Assembly: GCA_964452575.1 (NCBI GenBank)
Contig: CAYVMN010000110.1
Location: 1 to 15,724, forward strand
DNA: 15,724 bases
Direction of reading: 5' to 3'
Source: CAYVMN01 sp964452575
Lineage (GTDB): Bacteria; Desulfobacterota; DSM-4660; Desulfatiglandales; Desulfatiglandaceae
Shown: in pieces, positions 7,921 through 13,072 of the stretch
Numbering within the stretch: position 1 is the stretch's first letter
How the letters are laid out: each line of letters starts with the position of its first letter
The notes under the pieces: generated by a model
Databases searched by the model: none
Told to the model about the DNA's origin: nothing
The model's input: only the letters and a program-made list of their open reading frames with translations
Program-made: the position numbers and the translations under genes

Positions 7921-8958
7921 ATGGAGACACACTGTAAACTCCCCCAAGAGGTGACCCTCTCGGATCTCACCGTCCGTGACGGATTCCAGTCTGAGAATCG
8001 CGTAATCCCGGCTGAAGCCAAGCTCTTTATTATCAAACAGCTTCTTGAGGCGGGGTTCAAAGAGATGGAAGTGACGGCATTTGCGCCACCCCGTTATCAG
8101 CCCCAGTTCCGGGACTGGGAAGAGGTGATGAAGGGGTTACCCGACCGGGAAGATGTTGTCTATTCGTGCGTTACAACGGGCAAGAAGGCGACACAACGGG
8201 CCGTGGAGGCACGGCAGAAGGGATATCGGGTCGATCGAATCCTTTTGGGCATTCTTCCGGCGAGTGAAAAGCTGAACAAGGTCGTTTTGGGCATGAACTA
8301 TCCTGATACCTGGGAGTGGATCCAAGAAACGGTCCATCAGGCCCGTCAGCTGGATATGAAGGTCAACGTCTTCCTTACCGGCATATTCAGCCCCCCTGAT
8401 CCAGGAGAGGGGCAGGTGGACCGGGTAGAGCGGACACTGGAGTTTATTGACAAACTCCTGGCCATGGGAGTCGATGACATTGAACATCCAGACCACCTGG
8501 GGGAGGCCACCCCGGATCGGGTATATGACTATTTCAAACGGGTCTTCGAGAAATTCCCCGATCCCCGCCTTCACGTATTTCATATTCACGACGCAAGGGG
8601 AATGGGGTTAGCCTGCTATTTCGCTGCGCTACAACAGGGAGTCACCCGCTTCGAGGCTACACTGGGTGGACTTGGGGGTTGGCCTGCCAACTTTGTGGAT
8701 GGCGTTCCAGTGCCGGGATTGATCGGATTGACCGAGGTCTCTCGCCGTCCGGGATTGGTATCAACTGAGGACCTTGTAATCATGCTGGACGCAATGGGAA
8801 TAGAAACCGGTATAGACACGGGCAAGGTCTTGGACCTGGGGAGAATAGTAGAACGGATTGTGGGACGTCAACTTTGGGGCCTTTGCCTGGGAACCGGCGA
8901 TAGGCCGGGGGCCGGTCCCATTCCGAAGCTGCAGGAATATAAAACTGAAAAAAGATAG
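7921..8958 (+). CDS. HMG-CoA lyase-like DRE-TIM metallolyase with non-canonical active site
   Basis: This 345-aa member of the HMGL-like (pyruvate carboxyltransferase) superfamily has a TIM barrel with a divalent metal site. The entry motif TVRDGFQSE (D20) and the metal-binding HIHD (221-224) are intact. In HMG-CoA lyases the mobile catalytic loop reads GGLGGCP, followed by an Asn in GNVATED. Here these are GGLGGWP (W254 in the cysteine position) and GLVSTED (L279 in the asparagine position), with extra residues between the two motifs. The barrel is complete and coding is clean, so this looks like a distinct subfamily and not a broken gene. It probably cleaves or forms a C-C bond in an acyl-CoA or 2-oxo acid. 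GGAGG precedes the ATG by 11 nt. Divergent placement from the transporter operon suggests a shared pathway. Confidence 0.8.
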   Translation: METHCKLPQEVTLSDLTVRDGFQSENRVIPAEAKLFIIKQLLEAGFKEMEVTAFAPPRYQPQFRDWEEVMKGLPDREDVVYSCVTTGKKATQRAVEARQKGYRVDRILLGILPASEKLNKVVLGMNYPDTWEWIQETVHQARQLDMKVNVFLTGIFSPPDPGEGQVDRVERTLEFIDKLLAMGVDDIEHPDHLGEATPDRVYDYFKRVFEKFPDPRLHVFHIHDARGMGLACYFAALQQGVTRFEATLGGLGGWPANFVDGVPVPGLIGLTEVSRRPGLVSTEDLVIMLDAMGIETGIDTGKVLDLGRIVERIVGRQLWGLCLGTGDRPGAGPIPKLQEYKTEKR

Positions 8959-9058
8959 GCCTACCCATAGGACCTCATCTCAAGCCGTCCGCTACCGCAT
9001 GACCTACCTTTGACACGACGACAGAGAACTACCCGTCAGGGTCTCCTCGTTAGAGGAC

Positions 9059-9607
9059 CTACAGTTCGACAAACTTCCCATCATTCGCGGTTTCGTATGG
9101 GATCGCATCCAATCGTGACAGCATGTCCTCGCCCATATGTGTCAGGATTAACCGTTTTGGCTGCATCGCCGGCAGCCAGCCTAGCAATGATGCCAAGTTA
9201 AGGTGAAATCTTACCCTCTTTTCGTAGAAATATGCCTCTGCGATAAGCAGATCGACTCCCGCTCCGGCGTCGATAAGTTCGTCAGTCCACTCTGTATCGC
9301 CACTATAGTCAATTGAACGTTCTTCAACATCGAATCTATATGCGAAGGACGGGCCTCCTGGATCGCCGTGGTTTACCTGAAAAGGCTTGACAGTGATACC
9401 CGCTATGGTGGCTTGTTCATGTGCCTTAAGCTCAACGAGTGACAAGTCAAATCGCGGCTTGGTCATTGATGAGCCCGGGAAGGCAGTTTCCATTACGCGC
9501 GCGTACCATTCGACCAAGCCTTGCGGACCGGCGATGGTCAGCGGCTGTTTTCTCTTCGAGAAGAACTGCGCGTCGAGCATGAGGAATGGAATTCCCCTCC
9601 TCCCCAC
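9059..9607 (-). pseudogene. N-terminally truncated metallo-beta-lactamase-fold hydrolase (RNase Z-like group)
   Basis: The 182 residues match the C-terminal three quarters of an MBL-fold hydrolase. Visible are LMLDAQFFSKRKQPLTIAGP, a histidine in VNHGDPGG, the bridging aspartate in YSGDTEWTDEL and the late histidine in LILTHM. The first homologous segment (GRRGIPFLMLDAQF) aligns just after where the HxHxDH metal motif should stand, so about 65-70 residues, including the key metal ligands, are absent. Upstream on the same strand only 12 more codons are open before a TAG, and they do not resemble the missing half. The open frame begins at a GTG with no ribosome site. The composition matches the surrounding genome, unlike the AT-rich gene immediately upstream. 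I infer a deletion or an insertion breakpoint near 9608 and a non-functional product. Confidence 0.7.
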
Positions 9608-9666
9608 CGAATATCCAAGGCCGACAACGCTTATCCCTAACGCCTAGCTAATTCTGTTATGTTGCT

Positions 9667-10101
9667 TTATGGATTGATTATTTCCCAATCTTCCACATTT
9701 CCACTTACTTTTTTAAAAAGTGGATGAATTTTTATTCGCTTAACCATCTTTAACTGTTTATATAACTCAGGATTTCTTTCTTTTAGTTTCTTTAATAGAT
9801 GCTCGAATTCGTATTCCAATTGCCCGCTTGTAACAAGCATTTTTTCTTCAAATTTCTTGTTTATAATCTTACTTCTGTTGAAGTTGTAGCCTCTGTTATC
9901 AGCCTCTTCAGCTACACGTCTTAAATAACTAGCAATGGCTCCAATAGGGTTATTTGTATTCCTAAAACGCCTTAATTGACGATGGCGTGTATATCCTTTG
10001 GTATTGCCTTGCAAGACATTTTGAGCCAACAGGCCTTCTCTCCAGAGCGCAACCAAACCCTTTGCATCTAAATAACACGGATGAATTGACCAAAGTCTCA
10101 T
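9667..10101 (-). CDS. Pyrimidine dimer DNA glycosylase / endonuclease V family protein
   Basis: This is a 144-aa DNA repair protein of the Pyr_excise family (T4 DenV relatives), which cuts the glycosyl bond at UV-induced pyrimidine dimers and nicks the abasic site. The opening MRLWSIHPCYLDAKGLVALW followed by REGLLAQ is characteristic. E22 corresponds to the catalytic glutamate (E23 of the phage enzyme), and the family acts through its N-terminal amine after Met removal. NFNRSKI, GQLEYEFEHLLKKL and HPLF follow in the expected order. The length is complete. The gene is strongly AT-rich (lysine almost all AAA, many TTT and ATT codons), unlike all neighbours, which points to horizontal acquisition. 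It directly precedes the truncated MBL-fold gene on the same strand. Confidence 0.82.
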   Translation of the reverse strand: MRLWSIHPCYLDAKGLVALWREGLLAQNVLQGNTKGYTRHRQLRRFRNTNNPIGAIASYLRRVAEEADNRGYNFNRSKIINKKFEEKMLVTSGQLEYEFEHLLKKLKERNPELYKQLKMVKRIKIHPLFKKVSGNVEDWEIINP

Positions 10102-10398
10102 GTTTATTTCTTATGAACATAGTGGGCGGGCTGAATCGCACTGCGACCTGAGAGCGAGCTTGTATGCTTCTTGGATTGCCTGCAGCTACAGCCCGACCGT
10201 TCATCCTTCAAGTACAGTTCCCAATACACCACCTTTGCCATGAATTACGATACTACCCATGATATCACATATCAAGTTGATTCAGGTTTCACAACCTCAT
10301 GGGCTCGTATTTGGCTTGACACCCGAGCCGGTTCTTTCTATGGTCCTTTCTGAGAAATTCCTATTTGGAGCTTTAAACATCTCCTTCAGGTAGCATCC
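10102..10398. other. Intergenic stretch between the repair gene and crcB; only promoter-like signals seen
   Basis: These 297 nt contain a 60-codon plus-strand open frame (10171-10353) that resembles nothing I know and lacks a ribosome site, so I do not call it a gene. The composition rises from AT-rich to average along the stretch. No fluoride-riboswitch motif was found by eye. A promoter-like pair of boxes is listed separately. Confidence 0.5.
10302..10344 (+). promoter_or_regulatory. Possible sigma70 promoter with inverted repeat upstream of crcB
   Basis: TTGACA (10316-10321) and TATGGT (10339-10344) are spaced by 17 nt and lie 55 nt before the crcB start at 10399. The -35 box is enclosed by a 6-bp inverted repeat, GGCTCG at 10302-10307 and CGAGCC at 10324-10329. 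That arrangement could be an operator, but it could also be chance. Confidence 0.4.
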
Positions 10399-10788
10399 AT
10401 GGATTTTCTATTTTATTTCTGGGCCTTTGCCGGGGGCGTGATCGGGTCGATACTGCGGGAGGTCCTGGCGCCCTTGTTTCCCACCCAGGTCCAGTGGCTT
10501 CCCATCCTCACGATCAATACCATTGCGGCATTTGTCATCGGATTTGTCTACGGGATGGAACAGAGACTTCACCATCACCTCCGGACCTTCTATGCCGTGG
10601 GTTTTTGCGGGGGTTTCTCTACCTTTTCCGACTTCTCCTACCAAAGCGTGAAACTGATGGAATCCGGACAAGCCCTTTCTGCCATGGCCAATATTGTTCT
10701 GTCGGTCGTCGTGACCATCCTTGCGGTCTGCTGCGGTCTGGGACTGGCACACAAACTTTGCAAGGACCTGATCGTCCATCCGGGCTGA
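10399..10788 (+). CDS. crcB: Fluoride channel subunit CrcB/Fluc (first of a pair)
   Basis: This 129-aa inner-membrane protein has four hydrophobic helices and exports fluoride as a dimer. Diagnostic features are N40 in ILTINTIAAFVIG (the pore asparagine region, usually NxxGSFLLG; here Ala replaces Gly) and the GFCGGFSTFSDFS box at 68-80, which supplies the fluoride-coordinating Thr/Ser and Phe. A weak AGG element precedes the ATG by 8 nt. The stop is 2 nt before the next crcB start. Adjacent crcB pairs in other bacteria encode oppositely oriented subunits that form an antiparallel heterodimer, and that is the likely arrangement here. Confidence 0.92.
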   Translation: MDFLFYFWAFAGGVIGSILREVLAPLFPTQVQWLPILTINTIAAFVIGFVYGMEQRLHHHLRTFYAVGFCGGFSTFSDFSYQSVKLMESGQALSAMANIVLSVVVTILAVCCGLGLAHKLCKDLIVHPG

Positions 10789-10790
10789 CC

Positions 10791-11366
10791 ATGGGAATGA
10801 CGCATTTTCTGATCTTCGGATTTGGTGGCGGTCTGGGAGCGATCTGCAGGGCCTACCTCTCAAGGATTGTGGACAGCCTGTTCCCCTGGGCCACCTTGAT
10901 TGTCAATGTGGTGGGGTCCGCTCTGGTGGGCATCCTGATGGCGTTCTTTGCCCAAAGCCACTCCTTCGCCGCCATGGACGAAGAGCTGTTGGCAAACGGC
11001 TTCTGCGGTGGGTTTACGACCTTTTCTTCTTTCAGCTATCAGACGATGACCCTCTTTAGAGATGGAAAATCTCTACATGGCCTCTTAAATATCGTGCTCA
11101 ATCTCGTCTTTGCCCTCGGCGGTGTCTGGGGCGGCAGGCGATATGTCATGGATTGGGGTCAAGGTTACTCTTTAGTCATGTTAGCATTGTTAAAAGAACC
11201 AAGACTAGACTTCACCCCACACACTACCCCTCACCATAATATGGTCCAGAGCATCTGGAGCCTGTCTGCATGCGGACACGCACAAGCAGGCATCTATTCG
11301 GGCTTGACGAGGCATAGGAGAACGTCGCCAAAGAAAAACTGGATTTGTAAGGTTCTTATTTCATAG
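10791..11366 (+). CDS. crcB: Fluoride channel subunit CrcB/Fluc (second of a pair) with odd C-terminal extension
   Basis: The start at 10791 gives MGMTHFLIFGFGGGLGAICR, the expected CrcB N-terminus; Met3 (10797) is an alternative. The same frame is open further upstream but inside the first crcB, so that part is ignored. Pore features are N39 in TLIVNVVGSALVG and the GFCGGFTTFSSFSYQT box at 70-85. A normal CrcB would end near residue 124 (after GGRRYVMDWG). This frame continues for about 67 residues that are polar, rich in His, Thr and Lys, and unlike any CrcB. The extension probably reflects loss of the original stop by an indel or rearrangement near 11155-11170. The channel core is complete and may still work. 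It is likely co-translated with the first crcB. Confidence 0.88.
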   Translation: MGMTHFLIFGFGGGLGAICRAYLSRIVDSLFPWATLIVNVVGSALVGILMAFFAQSHSFAAMDEELLANGFCGGFTTFSSFSYQTMTLFRDGKSLHGLLNIVLNLVFALGGVWGGRRYVMDWGQGYSLVMLALLKEPRLDFTPHTTPHHNMVQSIWSLSACGHAQAGIYSGLTRHRRTSPKKNWICKVLIS

Positions 11367-11439
11367 ACGTGCCCCTGCCCCATACCGGGCGGTTAGACGA
11401 TCCGTTTGGCACAGCACAGCCGCGCAAAGCCAGGGATAT

Positions 11440-12018
11440 CTAGCCCGTCCGAACAGTGACGTAGATAAGGGAGTCTGCATCGGCTCCCCTTTCAAATCCT
11501 TCAACCACTGACTTGTACTTCTCGTGAATCATCTTCCTATCAAACTCCCAGAACTCTGCCAGCATGGCCTGCTCCTCTTCATCAGTGAAGTAGGCTCTGG
11601 ATGACGGGAAGAATACCTTGTCTTCTTTCTCGATATGCCTGGGGTAGAACTCGATAAGGGTTTTGAGTTTGTCGGCAATGTCGCCCAAGGCAGTCCCATC
11701 GCCATCACGGTAGCGGGTGTTGGCGACAACAAGTGCTTTGGTCGTTTGGCGCCCAAACACGTGCTCCTCGATCAGTTCATTCATGACTCGGCGGTCCTCG
11801 GCGGACAGCGGTTTGTTCTTCATTTCTCGAAAAAGAATGTCTTCTTCCTTGCCATGATGCGTCCGATCAGCGTACACCCTGATGAAATCAACCGCTATAT
11901 CAACGAATACCGGATCTACCTTGTGTTTCGATTCGATTTTCGCTAGGACATCTTTGATGACTGAGAGCATCCGTTCAATCAGGCGATGCTCTATCATGAC
12001 TGGACCGCGGGCTTGCAT
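11440..12018 (-). CDS. Hemerythrin-like (HHE domain) protein, copy A
   Basis: This 192-aa cytoplasmic four-helix protein with a probable non-heme di-iron site is likely an O2, NO or redox sensor or store. The ligand pattern is visible: H11 in MIEHRLIE, HHGKEE at 54-59 (HxxxE), H86 in EEHVFGRQ, and HIEKEDKVFFP at 128-138 (H128 and E132). AGAGGA precedes the ATG by about 7 nt. From codon 9 to about codon 146 the DNA is identical to copy B at 14751-15323. After residue 176 the two proteins have unrelated tails; this one ends GADADSLIYVTVRTG. It is convergent with crcB. Such proteins are common in anaerobes that meet oxygen. Confidence 0.9.
   Translation of the reverse strand: MQARGPVMIEHRLIERMLSVIKDVLAKIESKHKVDPVFVDIAVDFIRVYADRTHHGKEEDILFREMKNKPLSAEDRRVMNELIEEHVFGRQTTKALVVANTRYRDGDGTALGDIADKLKTLIEFYPRHIEKEDKVFFPSSRAYFTDEEEQAMLAEFWEFDRKMIHEKYKSVVEGFERGADADSLIYVTVRTG
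11489..12005. repeat. Direct repeat, left copy (hemerythrin gene body)
   Basis: This segment aligns with 14794-15310 at a constant offset of 3305 bp. Positions 11579-11997 (419 bp) are identical to 14884-15302. Three substitutions lie on the low side (11538, 11568, 11578), and several are packed into the dozen or so bases after 11997. Similarity ends abruptly at 11489 and fades just past the start codon. Both copies have the same orientation. Confidence 0.95.
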
Positions 12019-12076
12019 GTCTGCGTCCTCTGACGTATTCTTAAGCTTATCCCTTTAACGTTGCTTACGTGTGCGC

Positions 12077-12097
12077 GGGGTCAAGTCTGCTGTTGAC
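12077..12097. repeat. REP-like hairpin candidate
   Basis: GGGGTCAA is followed by GTCTGCTG and TTGAC, so GTCAA and TTGAC pair around an 8-nt loop. From memory, near-identical GGGGTCAAGTCT...TTGAC motifs recur around REP-associated transposases in deltaproteobacterial genomes. Only one copy is present in this window, so the repeat nature is not shown here. Confidence 0.3.
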
Positions 12098-12099
12098 TG

Positions 12100-12288
12100 T
12101 TACTTGGCATCCCCCTCGATCCCTTGGACCCAGTTCTTAGTCTTGACAACATAAACGCCCACATCTCCCTGTTCAACCAATGACAGCCCTCTTAATAGAA
12201 AACTCCCCATTCTACTCCCGTATTCCTTCAACAGCAGAGCTGACGCCTCTACTATGAGGGATTTTCGTGCCATGGTTTTGTTTATCAT
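12100..12288 (-). CDS. Small hypothetical protein (62 aa), doubtful
   Basis: This open frame has no recognised family. It encodes a basic N-terminus (MINKTMARKS), a central amphipathic stretch, and a C-terminus ending WVQGIEGDAK. Codon use looks like that of the neighbours, which is the main reason to keep it. The ribosome site is poor (ACCGAG directly before ATG). It lies 81 nt upstream of hemerythrin copy A in the same direction and could share its transcript. It may equally be chance, and its stop falls at the edge of the REP-like motif. Confidence 0.3.
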   Translation of the reverse strand: MINKTMARKSLIVEASALLLKEYGSRMGSFLLRGLSLVEQGDVGVYVVKTKNWVQGIEGDAK

Positions 12289-12339
12289 CTCGGTAACAAC
12301 AAGTCAATAAGTCACGGATGTCCCCCATCTTCACATCTT

Positions 12340-12358
12340 CAAGGGTTCTTTTCCCTTG
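12340..12358. promoter_or_regulatory. Inverted repeat overlapping the -35 region of the 96-aa gene promoter
   Basis: CAAGGG (12340-12345) and CCCTTG (12353-12358) form a perfect 6-bp inverted repeat with a 7-nt TTCTTTT spacer. The right arm overlaps the TTGACG box. It could be a protein-binding site. As a terminator it would lack a proper T tail on the plus strand. Confidence 0.3.
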
Positions 12359-12400
12359 ACGCCCACCTGAAATTTGGCTATACTTTTTGTTACAAAAAGT
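12356..12400 (+). promoter_or_regulatory. Strong sigma70-type promoter overlapped by a perfect 19-bp palindromic operator
   Basis: TTGACG (12356-12361), a 17-nt spacer, and TATACT (12379-12384) make a near-consensus promoter, the best in the window. The sequence ACTTTTTGTTACAAAAAGT (12382-12400) is a perfect palindrome with 8-bp arms and a 3-nt centre. It overlaps the end of the -10 box and covers the expected transcription start. A repressor bound there would block initiation. The first substantial gene downstream is the 96-aa gene at 12611, leaving a leader of roughly 215 nt. The repressor is not identifiable in this window. Confidence 0.65.
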
Positions 12401-12486
12401 GAGATCTTATCACCTCACCCCTAAAAAAAAGACAGGCTAAAACGTTACGCCTTTGCATCGCCTGCCTGGATTTGGGACGCACCATC

Positions 12487-12567
12487 ATGATCAGTTTAAC
12501 AGGAAATTGCCAGGAATCTGATCTAATGGAAATCCTTAAGTCTCTGCCGCACTCGAAATGTCATTGA
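12487..12567 (+). other. Short leader ORF (26 codons), possible gene remnant
   Basis: It starts ATG and encodes MISLTGNCQESDLMEILKSL followed by PHSKCH and a TGA. The pattern SLTGN...SDLMEIL resembles the opening of DUF4388 (PatA-type) domain proteins (SLTGNL...LPDILQ). It may be a leader peptide, a remnant of such a gene, or chance. The ribosome site is not convincing. Confidence 0.2.
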
Positions 12568-12610
12568 ACCATTTGGTTTGCGTCTCAGCGGTTTGCAAAG
12601 GAGATAAGCC

Positions 12611-12901
12611 ATGACCGAGGAACAAGAGAAAAAAGAGGGGTTCCTGAGCAGGTTTGTCAGGGCAGCAGGGGAATTCGTGTACGGGATGACCGCCTATGAG
12701 ACGGCTCGTTTGGCCGAGGAAACCCAGTCGCGTATCGAATATGTCTTTCTTCTGATTACTATGGGGGATCTTTTGGGAATACCGATCCTTCGTTCCTATT
12801 ACTCCCTTCGCTTCCTTCCCTTCGTGGTTCCGAAGCTTGAGAACTGGAAATATAGAACCCTCCGGGAAAAGGACCTAACGGATGCGCTTTCCCAGGGATA
12901 G
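12611..12901 (+). CDS. Conserved-looking small protein of unknown function (96 aa)
   Basis: I do not recognise a named family, although the sequence gives the impression of a conserved deltaproteobacterial hypothetical. The N-terminus MTEEQEKKEGFLSRFVRAAG is charged and amphipathic. The middle, YGMTAYETARLAEETQSRIEYVF, could be a helix. LLITMGDLLGIPILRSYYSLRFLPFVVP is moderately hydrophobic, as in a membrane-associated segment, and the C-terminus WKYRTLREKDLTDALSQG is basic then polar. An excellent AAAGGAGA ribosome site lies 6 nt before the ATG. The strong promoter with a palindromic operator at 12356-12400 is the likely driver. It is a lone gene, convergent with the radical SAM gene. Real gene, unknown role. 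Confidence 0.8.
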   Translation: MTEEQEKKEGFLSRFVRAAGEFVYGMTAYETARLAEETQSRIEYVFLLITMGDLLGIPILRSYYSLRFLPFVVPKLENWKYRTLREKDLTDALSQG

Positions 12902-13072
12902 TGAAAACCACGCGACGTCCCCCTGCTCATACGAGACACTTGGCTAATTCAGTAAGGGAAATTCCCAGTTGGTGAGCCGCCCAAAAACAAGAAAGGCTCC
13001 TGGCCTTAATCCGCTTTTGTTGTTTGGCTTTCGATCGGTGGAATAGGTCCGGCTCATGTCATCGGTCTTCTC

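Noticed and set aside
9041..9060. Hairpin TCCTC-GTTA-GAGGA between the convergent lyase and MBL-fold genes as a terminator
   Set aside because: A 5-bp stem with no T run on either strand; too weak to call.
9608..9666. attC-like integron site between the repair gene and the MBL-fold gene (GGCGTTAGG seen on the minus strand)
   Set aside because: There is a GTTAGG core, but no RYYYAAC partner and no complementary inner arms at the required spacing, and no integrase in the window.
10171..10353. 60-codon plus-strand ORF upstream of crcB
   Set aside because: No ribosome site, no recognised similarity, and it overlaps the putative promoter and inverted repeat.
10102..10398. Fluoride riboswitch upstream of the crcB pair
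   Set aside because: The conserved riboswitch motifs were not found on visual scan; only promoter-like boxes are visible.
11635..11946. 103-aa plus-strand ORF repeated identically at 14940-15251
   Set aside because: It is the antisense shadow of the duplicated hemerythrin gene; it recurs only because the gene does.
9630..12060. Shared GCTTATCCCT string at about 9630 and 12043 as element ends
   Set aside because: A 10-base match is expected many times by chance in a window of this size, and the flanks do not align.
12993..13007. AAGGC/GCCTT hairpin after the 96-aa gene as a terminator
   Set aside because: A short stem, and the T-rich stretch begins several bases too late.
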